DNA of 64,000 nt from Lysinibacillus_B sp042920265. Lineage in GTDB: Bacteria > Bacillota > Bacilli > Bacillales_A > Planococcaceae. Positions 51,428 to 60,877 of this stretch are shown piece after piece. The notes beneath the pieces are model-generated. The model worked only from the letters and a program-made list of their open reading frames with translations. It did not search any database and was not told the DNA's origin. The position numbers were made by a program, and so were the translations under genes. Location: NCBI RefSeq assembly GCF_042920265.1, contig NZ_JBDQZI010000003.1, positions 310,001 through 374,000 on the forward strand, read 5' to 3'. The number at the start of each line of letters is the position of its first letter. Position 1 is the first letter of the stretch.

Positions 51428-51759
51428 TAATAAGACTGTTTTATAAAGGTTATAAAAGAATCACTGATGAAACTTGTGAAAATAAACAAGCATATTTAGT
51501 CAAAAGGTTGTTCAAATCAGCATAAAAAATGAACCTGTGAAAAATTATATGAATGATTTAAGTAGATTATGGCAACGACTATAATAGTTGTGAATTTTGA
51601 CGGTGAATGATTCGATAAAAAGCTGTTATACAAATTATAGAGAGGTCATTATAGTCTATTCTTCGACATGTGTTTACGACACAACAAGTAAAAAGTTGAA
51701 TGCTTATGTAAGCATGATGGCAAATCGCTTCGATGAACCTTATATATTTGTAACTTAGC

Positions 51760-51788
51760 TTGAAAATCATGCATAAATTGTTTACAAT
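51760..51788 (+). promoter_or_regulatory. Sigma-A promoter of valS
   Basis: TTGAAA (51760-51765), a 17-base spacer and TACAAT (51783-51788), about 310 bases before valS and just before the T-box leader. The stretch 51428-51759 shows no gene. Confidence 0.8.
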
Positions 51789-51795
51789 AGCAGGT

Positions 51796-52079
51796 AGCTA
51801 AATATTTGATGCAGTGAATAGGAAGAGTAAAAAACAGGTAATGCTAGCAGAGAGGGAACGGTAGCTGAAAAGTTTCCGCATGAGCGTTTTTGAATGTAGC
51901 CTAGGAGCAGCCTTTATGAACTAATAGTAGTAAAGAGCCGGTTAAACACCGTTAACGAATGAAGTGCCAATGTGGCAGTGAGCTTAGCAAAATGCTAGCG
52001 CTTGACTCAGCCTATTTGGAAGTAAAGGTGGTACCGCGATCTAACTCCCTCGTCCTTTTATAGACGATGGGGGTTTTTT
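51796..52079 (+). ncRNA. T-box riboswitch (valS leader)
   Basis: The leader contains the T-box core AAAGGTGGTACCGCG (52024-52038), preceded by a long stem I region (about 51840-51935) and followed by a terminator, CCCTCGTC / GACGATGGGGG with TTTTTT (52043-52079). Uncharged tRNA binds stem I and the T-box, favouring the antiterminator. A GTA triplet at 51896-51898 within a GAATGTAGC context is a candidate valine specifier; this assignment is tentative. Confidence 0.93.
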
Positions 52080-52101
52080 ATTTTCTAAAGGAGGAAACAA
52101 C

Positions 52102-54744
52102 ATGACAGAAATTACAATGCCGACAAAGTACGATCCACAAGGCACAGAAGCTGGTCGTTATGAATGGTGGTTAAAAGGCGAATTTTTCAAAGCACAGCCA
52201 GAGAGTGGGAAGGAGCCATATTCCATCGTCATTCCACCGCCAAACGTAACAGGGAAACTACACCTTGGCCATGCTTGGGATACAACATTACAAGATATCA
52301 TTATTCGTATGAAACGTATGCAAGGCTATGATGCACTTTGGTTACCAGGGATGGACCATGCGGGGATTGCAACACAAGCAAAAGTAGAAGAAAAATTACG
52401 CGGTGAAGGTGTTACACGTTATGACCTTGGTCGTGAGAAATTCCTTGAAAAAACATGGGAATGGAAAGAAGAATATGCTTCTCATATTCGCGCGCAATGG
52501 TCAAAGTTAGGCTTAGCACTAGATTATTCACGTGAGCGTTTTACGTTAGATGAAGGTTTATCGGATGCAGTAAAAGAAGTATTCGTAAAACTGTACGAAA
52601 AAGGTTTAATCTACCGCGGTGAACGTATTATTAACTGGGACCCAGCAGCTAAAACAGCATTATCGGATATCGAGGTAATCCATAAAGAAGTAGAAGGCGC
52701 ATTTTACCATATGGAATACCCATTAGCAGACGGATCTGGCAAATTACAAGTAGCAACAACACGTCCAGAAACGATGCTTGGGGACTCTGGCGTAGCGGTT
52801 CACCCAGAAGATGAGCGCTATAAACATTTAATCGGAAAAACAGTTATTTTACCAATCGTTGGTCGTGAAATTCCAATCGTAGCAGATGATTATGTAGATA
52901 TAGAATTTGGTACAGGTGTTGTAAAAATGACGCCAGCACATGATCCGAATGACTTTGAAGTGGGGAATCGCCATAACTTAGAGCGTATTTTAGTCATGAA
53001 CGAAGACGGGACGATGAACGACTTAGCCGGCAAATATGCAGGTATGGATCGCTTTGAATGCCGTAAGCAAATCGTAGCAGACTTACAAGAACAAGGTGTG
53101 CTAATTAAAATTGAGCCACATGTTCACCAAGTCGGTCACTCTGAGCGTTCGGGTGCAGTAGTAGAGCCGTATCTGTCGGCACAATGGTTTGTAAAAATGG
53201 GTCCTCTTGCGGAGCAGGCTCTTGCGATGCAGGCGGAAGAAGAAGAGAAGGTAAACTTTGTACCTGCTCGCTTTGAAAACACATATAATCGCTGGATGGA
53301 AAATATTCATGACTGGTGTATTTCGCGTCAATTATGGTGGGGGCATCAAATTCCAGCTTGGTATCATAATGAAACAGGTGAAATTTACGTTGGGAAAGAA
53401 GCGCCAGCAGATGCAGAAAACTGGACACAAGATGAAGACGTCCTTGATACATGGTTCTCATCCGCTCTTTGGCCGTTCTCAACAATGGGTTGGCCAGATA
53501 CAGAAAATGAGGAATTTAAGCGTTACTATCCAACGAACACATTAGTAACAGGCTATGATATCATTTTCTTCTGGGTAAGCCGTATGATTTTCCAAGGAAA
53601 AGAATTTACGGGCGAGCGTCCATTTAAAGATGTCCTAATTCATGGGTTAGTACGTGATGCAGAAGGGCGTAAAATGAGTAAATCATTAGGTAACGGTGTT
53701 GACCCAATGGATGTCATTGACCAATACGGTGCAGATTCGCTACGTTACTTCTTATCAACAGGTTCATCACCGGGTCAAGACTTACGTTATTCAACTGAAA
53801 AAGTAGAGTCTACTTGGAACTTTATTAATAAAATTTGGAATGCTTCTCGTTTTGCACTAATGAATATGGAAGGCTTAACGTATGAAGAAATCGATTTAAC
53901 AGGTGAACTATCTGTTGCAGATAAATGGATTTTATCGCGCTTAAATAACACAATTGAACGTGTAACGGCGTTGTCTGATAAATACGAGTTTGGTGAAGTA
54001 GGCCGTGAGCTGTACAACTTCATTTGGGATGACTTCTGTTCTTGGTATATTGAAATGGCGAAATTACCACTGTACGGGGAAGACGAAGTGGCGAAGAAAA
54101 CAACGCGTTCTGTACTAGCGTACGTATTAGATCAAACAATGCGTTTATTACATCCATTTATGCCATTCGTAACAGAAGAAATTTGGCAGCACCTTCCACA
54201 TGAAGGCGAGTCCATTACAGTAGCAGCTTGGCCACAAGTACGTCCAGAATTTAACTTTGAGGCAGAAGCAGGCCAAATGAAGCTATTAGTAGACATTATT
54301 CGTTCTGTACGTAATATTCGTGCAGAAGTAAATACACCGATGAGTAAAAAAGTGCCGCTTTACATTTCGGCAAAAGATCCAGAAACGGCAGCAGTACTTG
54401 AAACAAATAAAGCGTATATTGAAAAATTCTGTAACCCAGAAATGCTTGAGATTGGTGTAGGCGTTGAAGCGCCAGGTCAAACAATGTCAGCTGTTGTTTC
54501 AGGTGCAGAGCTATTCTTACCACTTGCTGGTTTGATTAATGTAGAAGAGGAAATTGCTCGCCTACAAAAAGAATTAGACAAATGGGCAAAAGAAGTAAAA
54601 CTTGTAACAGGGAAGCTATCAAATGAAAAATTCGTTTCGAAAGCACCAGAAGCATTAGTAAATGCAGAACGTGAAAAACTAGCAGACTACGAAGAAAAAT
54701 ATGCAACAGTTGAGAAGCGTTTAGCGGATTTAAAAAATATGTAA
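52102..54744 (+). CDS. valS: Valyl-tRNA synthetase
   Basis: This 880-aa class Ia synthetase has the HIGH motif PPNVTGKLHLGHAWD (about 50-64). The CP1 editing domain contains TTRPETMLGD and GTGVVKMTPAHDPNDFEVG. The KMSKS motif is GRKMSKSLGNGVDP (about 525-538), with an anticodon-binding domain and a C-terminal coiled coil (about 812-880) typical of ValRS. AAAGGAGG precedes the ATG. It is controlled by the upstream T-box and followed by its own terminator. Confidence 0.98.
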   Translation: MTEITMPTKYDPQGTEAGRYEWWLKGEFFKAQPESGKEPYSIVIPPPNVTGKLHLGHAWDTTLQDIIIRMKRMQGYDALWLPGMDHAGIATQAKVEEKLRGEGVTRYDLGREKFLEKTWEWKEEYASHIRAQWSKLGLALDYSRERFTLDEGLSDAVKEVFVKLYEKGLIYRGERIINWDPAAKTALSDIEVIHKEVEGAFYHMEYPLADGSGKLQVATTRPETMLGDSGVAVHPEDERYKHLIGKTVILPIVGREIPIVADDYVDIEFGTGVVKMTPAHDPNDFEVGNRHNLERILVMNEDGTMNDLAGKYAGMDRFECRKQIVADLQEQGVLIKIEPHVHQVGHSERSGAVVEPYLSAQWFVKMGPLAEQALAMQAEEEEKVNFVPARFENTYNRWMENIHDWCISRQLWWGHQIPAWYHNETGEIYVGKEAPADAENWTQDEDVLDTWFSSALWPFSTMGWPDTENEEFKRYYPTNTLVTGYDIIFFWVSRMIFQGKEFTGERPFKDVLIHGLVRDAEGRKMSKSLGNGVDPMDVIDQYGADSLRYFLSTGSSPGQDLRYSTEKVESTWNFINKIWNASRFALMNMEGLTYEEIDLTGELSVADKWILSRLNNTIERVTALSDKYEFGEVGRELYNFIWDDFCSWYIEMAKLPLYGEDEVAKKTTRSVLAYVLDQTMRLLHPFMPFVTEEIWQHLPHEGESITVAAWPQVRPEFNFEAEAGQMKLLVDIIRSVRNIRAEVNTPMSKKVPLYISAKDPETAAVLETNKAYIEKFCNPEMLEIGVGVEAPGQTMSAVVSGAELFLPLAGLINVEEEIARLQKELDKWAKEVKLVTGKLSNEKFVSKAPEALVNAEREKLADYEEKYATVEKRLADLKNM

Positions 54745-54774
54745 TATTCCTTAATGGATGATCATTAAGAATTG

Positions 54775-54824
54775 AAGGGGTTGTTCAGAAAGTTTTTACT
54801 TTCTGGATAACCCTTTATATTTTG
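54775..54824 (+). terminator. valS terminator
   Basis: AAGGGGTTGTTCAGAAAG / CTTTCTGGATAACCCCTT long stem with one bulge, then TATATTTT. Confidence 0.88.
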
Positions 54825-54909
54825 TATAAACAAGATGATAGACAAACTGTGATGAATCATAGACAATCTATAGTGGTGATTCATTTCGGCAATTTAGGAG
54901 GAATATCGA

Positions 54910-56181
54910 TTGTTCCAATCAATGAAAGATTGTACAGATTACATTTTTGCATTAAAAGCGAGCCAATATAAAGGAGAGCCTCTGGAGTCCGCTCTAAAAA
55001 TTTTACAAGCACTTGGTAATCCGCACCATACGACAAAATTTATTCACTTTGCAGGCTCTAATGGGAAAGGTTCTACATTAAATGCAACAAGAGAAATTTT
55101 AATGCATCATGGGTTAACCGTAGGGGCTTTTATTTCACCGCATTTAGAACGAGCAAACGAGCGTATTACAATTAATAAACAACAAATTTTAGATGAAGAT
55201 TTTGTGCGATATGCAAATGCAATCGTACAAATTATTGAACGAGACTTAGAGGGGAAATTTCCAAGCTTTTTTGAATTTGTAACGCTCATTATGTTTCAAC
55301 ATTTTGCAGCACAACAAGTGGATGTTGCACTCATTGAAACGGGCATAGGCGGTCGGTTAGACTCGACGAATGTACTTGTTCCTGAAGTGAGTGTGATTAC
55401 AACCATTTCGCTCGAGCATACGGAGATGTTAGGCGATACGTATGAGGAAATCGCGAATGAAAAAGCGGGTATTATAAAAGCAGGTAAACCTGTCGTTGTC
55501 GGTGTTCGTCATAGCGAGGCGCGCAGTGTGATTTGTGAAAGAGCGCAGGAGAAAAATGCCCCGCTATACATGCTTGATCAAACGATTTTACTCAATAAGA
55601 ATGCGACGGAACAAACCTTTACATACGAAGCGTTAGGAAGAAAACTAGAAGGTGTATATGTGAAAATGGCAGGGACGCATCAGCTTGATAATGCGGCGTT
55701 AGCAATAACAGCTGCACTTCTGTTCGATTCTTCGATTAGCGATCAAGTGATTCGAGAAAGCTTACGATATGCGAGTTGGGATGGTCGCTTTGAACGTGTG
55801 ACACCACAAATTATTTTAGATGGTGCACATAATTCAGAAGGGACCACAGCGTTACTGGCAACACTTGCGCAAGTAGCTCCGCAAAAGCGCTATAAATTTA
55901 TTTATGCGGCACTTCAAGACAAAGACCATCGCATTAGTATTCGTATGATGGACGCTGTAGCAGCCGAAATGCACTTTACAGAAATCGCTTTACCACGCGC
56001 GGCAACAGCAGAAGCATTAGCGAAAGAAAGTACGCACGTGAAAAAGTTTATTCATAAAGATTGGCGTTCATTGTTGCGTGAACAAATCGCGCAAATTGCA
56101 TCAGAGGAGTTGCTAATTATTACGGGTTCACTCTATTTTATTGCGGAAGTACGTACATTTTTACAGGAGGAACTAGCATGA
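54910..56181 (+). CDS. folC: Folylpolyglutamate synthase family protein, FolC copy 1
   Basis: This 423-aa Mur-ligase-family enzyme adds glutamate to (dihydro)folate. The P-loop is FAGSNGKGST, and the canonical folate loop is GAFISPHLERANERITIN. Further motifs are LIETGIGGRLDSTN, SLEHTEMLGDTYEEIANEKAGIIK (Mg/carbamylated-Lys region) and LDGAHNSEG. The TTG start at 54910 follows TAGGAGG. It keeps SPHL, so it looks more like the classical enzyme than its tandem neighbour, with which it overlaps by 4 bases. Confidence 0.9.
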   Translation: MFQSMKDCTDYIFALKASQYKGEPLESALKILQALGNPHHTTKFIHFAGSNGKGSTLNATREILMHHGLTVGAFISPHLERANERITINKQQILDEDFVRYANAIVQIIERDLEGKFPSFFEFVTLIMFQHFAAQQVDVALIETGIGGRLDSTNVLVPEVSVITTISLEHTEMLGDTYEEIANEKAGIIKAGKPVVVGVRHSEARSVICERAQEKNAPLYMLDQTILLNKNATEQTFTYEALGRKLEGVYVKMAGTHQLDNAALAITAALLFDSSISDQVIRESLRYASWDGRFERVTPQIILDGAHNSEGTTALLATLAQVAPQKRYKFIYAALQDKDHRISIRMMDAVAAEMHFTEIALPRAATAEALAKESTHVKKFIHKDWRSLLREQIAQIASEELLIITGSLYFIAEVRTFLQEELA

Positions 56182-57416
56182 TTACAGGTTTAGAGCAATA
56201 TAAGGAAAAATGGCAGATTCAAAGTGAACAAGTGATAAAACCAGGTTTACATGCAATGGAACAGGCACTTGAGTTGCTAGGCCATCCTGAACGTGAAACA
56301 ATCTTTATTCATGTGACAGGGACGAACGGAAAAGGTTCAACAATTACCTTTTTAGAAGCGATTTTACGTGAACATCATGTAACGGTTGGGAAGTTTATGT
56401 CACCGTGTATTGTAGATGTACATGATCAAATTCAGATGAATGGTGAACCAATTGCTGAGGCAGAGATGGATAGGTTATTTCAAGAGATGCAACAGGCGGG
56501 GATCAGTGGGACATGTACAGATTTTGAACTACTAACATGTGCAGCTTTATTGCATTTTAAAAATAAAGATGTAGATATTGTGTTAATTGAGACTGGGATG
56601 GGTGGGTTGCTTGATAGTACAAATGTCATTACACCTGTTGTTTCCATTATCTCGAGTATTGCATTGGAACATACAAATTTCCTGGGAAATACACTAACTG
56701 ACATTGCATACCATAAAGCAGGTATCATTAAAAAAGGTGTGCCTATAGTAGTAGGTGATTTACCCGAGGAAGCATTAGCGGTCGTAAAGAAAACAGCAGC
56801 AGAAAAAGAAGCAAAACTTTTCATATTAGGTCAGGATTTTCATGTAAAAAATGATTGCTTTGAACATATGCAAGTAAAGCTAGATGCATTAACTCGCAAA
56901 ATGATAGGTAATCATCAAGCACATAATATGGCGTTAGCGATTACAGCCTTTTTACAAGTGGCAGCGCATTTACGTATAGAAATGGACGAAGAAGCATTAA
57001 AGAAAGGTGTTGCGGATGCATCGCTTGCGGGTCGTTTTGAAGAAGTGTTACCGAATGTTTATTTTGACGGTGCACATAATCCAGCAAGTGCTGAAAAGCT
57101 TGTTGAGATAATTAAAACACATTTCCCTCGCAAAAATATTGAGTTTGTTGTCGGGATGTTAGCCGATAAAGAGATAGATGGAGTGTTAAGGCTACTTGAA
57201 CAAGTGAGTACAACATTTACGTTTGTGAATTTTGATAATGAACGTGCGATGAAGGCGAAAGATATCATAAAAAAAAGCAGGGCAGTGGATCGTCGAATTA
57301 CACATGATCCGATTAGCTATTTACAACAACCTAAAGATGAGCGAACAATCATTATTGTAACAGGCTCTTTATATTTATTAAGCATGTTACGTGCACAGTT
57401 AAAGTGCGAATCATAA
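56178..57416 (+). CDS. Folylpolyglutamate synthase family protein, FolC copy 2
   Basis: This 412-aa second Mur-ligase-type enzyme has P-loop VTGTNGKGST, LIETGMGGLLDSTN, ALEHTNFLGNTLTDIAYHKAGIIK and FDGAHNPASAEK. In place of SPHLxxxxERI it has SPCIVDVHDQI, a change in the substrate-binding loop. It overlaps copy 1 (ATGA) with AGGAGG upstream, so the two are cotranscribed. It may differ in folate specificity, or one copy may be the dihydrofolate synthase and the other the glutamylating enzyme (inference). Confidence 0.88.
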   Translation: MITGLEQYKEKWQIQSEQVIKPGLHAMEQALELLGHPERETIFIHVTGTNGKGSTITFLEAILREHHVTVGKFMSPCIVDVHDQIQMNGEPIAEAEMDRLFQEMQQAGISGTCTDFELLTCAALLHFKNKDVDIVLIETGMGGLLDSTNVITPVVSIISSIALEHTNFLGNTLTDIAYHKAGIIKKGVPIVVGDLPEEALAVVKKTAAEKEAKLFILGQDFHVKNDCFEHMQVKLDALTRKMIGNHQAHNMALAITAFLQVAAHLRIEMDEEALKKGVADASLAGRFEEVLPNVYFDGAHNPASAEKLVEIIKTHFPRKNIEFVVGMLADKEIDGVLRLLEQVSTTFTFVNFDNERAMKAKDIIKKSRAVDRRITHDPISYLQQPKDERTIIIVTGSLYLLSMLRAQLKCES

Positions 57417-57437
57417 ATGTATTTGTCGAAAAATTTT

Positions 57438-57472
57438 AGGACAAGAGCGACATAACTCTTGTCCTTTTTTTA
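57438..57472 (+). terminator. folC pair terminator
   Basis: AGGACAAGAG / CTCTTGTCCT stem with an 8-base loop, then T6. Confidence 0.93.
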
Positions 57473-57508
57473 TTATGATTTGGTAATGTGGTGCTTGAGG
57501 TGATCGCA

Positions 57509-58138
57509 ATGTTTTCAAAGCAAATGATTAGTACAAAGCAAGTAATTCGTGCAGCGCTGCTTGGTATATTTATCGGGCTAGCAGGCGTTGGCATTTTTGC
57601 ACTTTTCCTAATGAATGCATCAGCACCAGTAGACGCTCCTGCTGTTACAACAGATGAAGGGGAAGAGGGCGATGTAGTTGAAGTAAACACACTTCCTCAA
57701 AAAAACGTGCGTTTGTATGCAAGTCAGCATGGTGCTTTTACGACGCTTGATAGTGCTACGGAGTTTATGTCTGCTTATCCTACACTAAATAAGGCACTTG
57801 TCGTACAGGTAGTGGATAAATTTTATGTTTGGTCTGCAGTATCGCCAGGGAAGTTAGAGAGTAAAATGGAGCCAACCTCATTTTCTAAATCTTTTCAGTT
57901 TTACAGTGAAGCTTGTCCGCAAGATGCGATTGCCAATATCCCCATTTATGTACAAGATGAAAATAAGCTAAAAAATAATTTTGAACAATCGACAGATAAT
58001 GGACAAGCACCAGATGAGTGGAAGGCTTTTATGGAGAGTATTACAGCACTTTCCGATGATATAAATGTCATTCGGCTACATGCGTTAGCTCATTTTTATG
58101 ATCAACACGATTGTCTAAAAATAAAATTTGATGAGTAA
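57509..58138 (+). CDS. SpoIIB-like membrane protein with SPOR-like domain
   Basis: This 209-aa protein has a short cytoplasmic N-terminus, one membrane helix (about 13-36, AALLGIFIGLAGVGIFALFL), an acidic linker and an external domain. The domain opens VRLYASQHGAFTTLDSATEFMSAYP, like a SPOR (septal peptidoglycan-binding) repeat. In B. subtilis spoIIB, a TM-SPOR protein of the sporulation septum, lies directly upstream of maf, as here. ATG 57509 has GAGGTGA 5 bases upstream; the in-frame GTG at 57488 lacks one. Sequence similarity alone is weak; synteny carries the call. Confidence 0.58.
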   Translation: MFSKQMISTKQVIRAALLGIFIGLAGVGIFALFLMNASAPVDAPAVTTDEGEEGDVVEVNTLPQKNVRLYASQHGAFTTLDSATEFMSAYPTLNKALVVQVVDKFYVWSAVSPGKLESKMEPTSFSKSFQFYSEACPQDAIANIPIYVQDENKLKNNFEQSTDNGQAPDEWKAFMESITALSDDINVIRLHALAHFYDQHDCLKIKFDE

Positions 58139-58225
58139 AAATGAAGCAAAATGAAATTTTACGTAATCGCGTAGATTTTTCAAAAAAGCAATTGTCAGTT
58201 ATGATAGTGCCAAGGGGGTATCATC

Positions 58226-58813
58226 ATGAATTTCAAAACAACGCACGCAGTTGTACTAGCATCAGCATCACCACGTCGAAAGGAGTTATTTAGTCTTTTA
58301 AATATTCCATTCGATATTGTGACAAGTGATGTAGAAGAGACAAGCGTAAAAGCGCAAAATGTACAGCAATATGTAACAGAGGTAGCACTGCTTAAAACGA
58401 GAGATGTGGCGAAGAAATGTCCGGATAAACTAGTGATTGGTGCAGATACAATTGTTGTTTATAATGATTGCTTACTGCATAAACCTAAATCGCGTCAAGA
58501 GGCAATAGAGCATTTGCAAACTTTATCAAATGATGTGCATACTGTCATGACCGCTGTAGCACTCATTGACCCGAATGGCACAGAAAGGACTTTTGTTGAA
58601 GAAACAAAGGTCGTGTTTAAAGAGATTCCATCAGCATTAATGGAAGCCTATGTAGCTTCAGGGGACCCATTTGATAAAGCAGGTGGATATGGCATTCAAA
58701 CGGACGGTGTATTTTTCGTAGACCGCATCGAAGGCGATTATAATAATGTTGTTGGTTTACCGTTAGCTTCATTAGTAGAGCACTTATTGTCACTGCAATA
58801 TATCTCAATTTAA
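58226..58813 (+). CDS. maf: Maf nucleotide pyrophosphatase
   Basis: This 195-aa Maf/HAM1-fold enzyme has the N-terminal motif VVLASASPRRKELF, VIGADTIVVYN (catalytic Asp region) and DPFDKAGGYGIQ. Maf proteins hydrolyse dTTP/UTP or modified nucleotides and affect septum formation when overproduced. CAAGGGGG precedes the ATG. It is the first of the maf-radC pair and is followed by radC after 13 bases. Confidence 0.95.
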   Translation: MNFKTTHAVVLASASPRRKELFSLLNIPFDIVTSDVEETSVKAQNVQQYVTEVALLKTRDVAKKCPDKLVIGADTIVVYNDCLLHKPKSRQEAIEHLQTLSNDVHTVMTAVALIDPNGTERTFVEETKVVFKEIPSALMEAYVASGDPFDKAGGYGIQTDGVFFVDRIEGDYNNVVGLPLASLVEHLLSLQYISI

Positions 58814-58826
58814 AGGAGTGACATAG

Positions 58827-59525
58827 TTGACGCTTACACCATTTCCAGAGTTGAAAATTCGCGATGTTCATGAACAAGATCGACCACGGGAACGGCTCAT
58901 TAGGCAAGGCGCACAAAGTTTATCCAACCAAGAATTATTAGCCATTCTATTACGAACAGGGACAAAGGAGGACTCTGTGCTGGCCCTTGCTAATCGTATA
59001 TTGATGAATTTTGAAAAATTGCATGCGTTACGAGACGCAACGATTGAAGAAATGACATCGATTAAAGGTGTAGGAGAAGTAAAAGCAGTACAAATTTTAG
59101 CTGCGATCGAGTTAGGTCGTCGTCTTGCACAAAAAGAAATCAATGAACGTTTCACGATTCGTTCGCCAGATGATGCAGCGCATTTTTTAATGCCAGAAAT
59201 GTCTAGCTTGCAGCAAGAACATTTTGTCGTTCTTTTTTTAAACACAAAAAATCAAGTGTTACATAAAAAGACGATTTTTATCGGTAGTTTAAACGCCTCA
59301 ATCGTGCATCCACGCGAGATCTTCCGCGAAGCCGTAAAGCGCTCTGCTGCCTCTATCATTTGTGCACATAATCATCCATCGGGGGTGCCGACACCAAGCC
59401 CGGAAGATATTGATGTGACGACGCGCTTAATGGAAGCAGGCCTTATTATTGGCATTGATTTAATCGATCATATTATTATTGGTGATCATCAATTTATCAG
59501 TATGAAAGAAAAAGGCTATTTTTAA
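58827..59525 (+). CDS. radC: RadC family JAB-domain protein
   Basis: This 232-aa protein has an N-terminal helix-hairpin-helix (IKGVGEVKAVQILAAIELGRRL) and a C-terminal JAB/MPN metalloprotease-like domain. Its EHFVVLFLNTKNQVL and AHNHPSGVPTPSPEDID show the HxH...D JAMM zinc motif. The TTG start at 58827 follows AAAGGAGTGA. The true biochemical role is unsettled; the old DNA-repair assignment was withdrawn. In Bacillus it sits directly before mreB; here about 2.1 kb of accessory sequence intervenes. Confidence 0.95.
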   Translation: MTLTPFPELKIRDVHEQDRPRERLIRQGAQSLSNQELLAILLRTGTKEDSVLALANRILMNFEKLHALRDATIEEMTSIKGVGEVKAVQILAAIELGRRLAQKEINERFTIRSPDDAAHFLMPEMSSLQQEHFVVLFLNTKNQVLHKKTIFIGSLNASIVHPREIFREAVKRSAASIICAHNHPSGVPTPSPEDIDVTTRLMEAGLIIGIDLIDHIIIGDHQFISMKEKGYF

Positions 59526-59713
59526 GGAATTTATGACACATGTATGCAGAGCTATCAAACATTAAAGGAAATCAATAGTTCAGTGTAAAAAATCTGTTTT
59601 TGCGTTAAGTATGAAGGTAAAGGGTCTTGTAAATGACGTATATATTTTGATAAAGAGCCCAATGTGTAATCGTTATTATTCGTAATATGTAATCGTATAT
59701 TTTTTCTGTAATG

Positions 59714-59751
59714 GAACATTCCATGATTGTAGCTTATGGAATGTTCTTTTT
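59714..59751 (+). terminator. Terminator downstream of radC
   Basis: GAACATTCCAT / ATGGAATGTTC perfect 11-bp stem with an 11-base loop, then TTTTT. It stands 188 bases after the radC stop. Confidence 0.88.
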
Positions 59752-59843
59752 ATGCGGAAAAATGTAGAGTGAGTTGACACTGTTTTTGCAGAAACGGGTC
59801 ATGTTTGTGCCGATACCATTGTATAAGGAGTAGCGTCAGAAAA

Positions 59844-60002
59844 ATGCAAATTTACAATGTTAAGATTCCTAAGGTACCCACACGATGGTTTGGGTGCATT
59901 TTTCAAATGAAGGATTTTATTCGACATTTAGAGAATCATTATTTGTTAAACCTATTTTTACCATTTATGTTTAGCGTTACATTATTAACTTTACTTTTCT
60001 GA
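59844..60002 (+). CDS. Possible small membrane protein
   Basis: A 52-aa open frame MQIYNVKIPKVPTRWFG... ends in a hydrophobic segment (LLNLFLPFMFSVTLLTLLF). AAGGAG lies 13 bases before the ATG, a long spacing. It is followed by another short membrane-protein-like frame without a standard start, and the two may be remnants of one decayed gene. Unknown family; it may not be expressed. Confidence 0.35.
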   Translation: MQIYNVKIPKVPTRWFGCIFQMKDFIRHLENHYLLNLFLPFMFSVTLLTLLF

Positions 60003-60044
60003 AAAGGTATGTAACTAACTTTTATTTCAGCAGAAAGAGAGTGG

Positions 60045-60281
60045 ATTAAATTAAAAACATATATAAACAAAGAAAACGAAGCCAAGTTTTATTATTCACA
60101 TATTTATATAAATTCTGGGCTAGTAGTTCTTTCAGTAAATATGGTCATTAGAAGAGTTCTAGAAGGTAAAGGTTTTAGTTATTTTTGGACTGCATGGATA
60201 TTCATAACGTTATTAATGGTGATTCACTCAATAAGAAAATATAAGAAGACTCGTCAGCAAAATGCAGACCTACAAGATTAA
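60045..60281 (+). pseudogene. Two-TM frame without ATG/GTG/TTG start
   Basis: A frame open from 60015 to TAA at 60281 reads ...KLKTYINKENEAKFYYSHIYINSGLVVLSVN... then FWTAWIFITLLMVIHSIRKYKK, a plausible small protein with two membrane helices and a basic tail. No ATG, GTG or TTG lies before the first helix. An ATT at 60045 stands close after AAAGAGAG. It could be a gene with a rare ATT start or one that lost its start. Confidence 0.4.
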
Positions 60282-60356
60282 ACATTTAAGTTACCAAATC
60301 TCGCTTTGGGAATGTTTTTGAATCTATATAAGTCTTACTTTAAGATTTATTATTGA

Positions 60357-60384
60357 TTGAATATTCGGTAAAACTAAGTATAAT
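60357..60384 (+). promoter_or_regulatory. Sigma-A promoter of the secreted TEV-repeat protein
   Basis: TTGAAT (60357-60362), a 16-base spacer and TATAAT (60379-60384), 34 bases before the ATG. Confidence 0.72.
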
Positions 60385-60418
60385 ATAGTTATATACAATT
60401 ATTGGAAAGGAGATATAG

Positions 60419-60814
60419 ATGAAAAAGAAATTAAGTGTATTTTTACTATTAACAATATTGGCTTGTGGTATTTTTACATTTTCAAATAATTCTTATGCAG
60501 TCAATCAGATGAAAGAATTAAAAGACGACAATCATTCTACGGGGGTTCAAACTCTAACAGTTTTAGATTCCCAAGATGTGTCCTATTTAACTACAAAAGA
60601 AACTGAAGTAACTGAAGTAACTGAAGTAACTGAAGTAATTTATGCCGATTTCCATGAAGTACAAGAACACGAGTTTATCGAATTTACAAAAGAAATTGAT
60701 GGGCATTTGTATAAAGGTACTCTAAGATTATATCGAGGCGTTAAGCAGGAAGACGGTAGCTGGAAAGTTACGTATAGTGGGGTGATTTCTAGAGTCGAAT
60801 CGTCTAATGAATAA
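60419..60814 (+). CDS. Small secreted protein with TEV repeats
   Basis: This 131-aa protein has a Sec signal peptide (1-27, KKKLSVFLLLTILACGIFTF...SYA). The mature part contains four tandem Thr-Glu-Val units (about 62-73) encoded by a perfect 9-bp repeat, then a compact basic/acidic C-terminal region (GHLYKGTLRLYRGVKQEDGSWKVTYSG). AAAGGAGA precedes the ATG, and a good promoter and terminator flank it, so it is a self-contained unit. No family recognised. Its presence between radC and mreB is not typical and suggests gain. Confidence 0.75.
   Translation: MKKKLSVFLLLTILACGIFTFSNNSYAVNQMKELKDDNHSTGVQTLTVLDSQDVSYLTTKETEVTEVTEVTEVIYADFHEVQEHEFIEFTKEIDGHLYKGTLRLYRGVKQEDGSWKVTYSGVISRVESSNE
60602..60637 (+). 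repeat. Four perfect 9-bp tandem repeats inside a CDS
   Basis: ACTGAAGTA occurs four times in a row in frame. Change in copy number would alter protein length without a frameshift. Confidence 0.95.
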
Positions 60815-60877
60815 CAGTTCTAATTTATACAAGTTGTATTCAAATAACGTTCCCAAATGAAAGTTTGGTGACACAAT

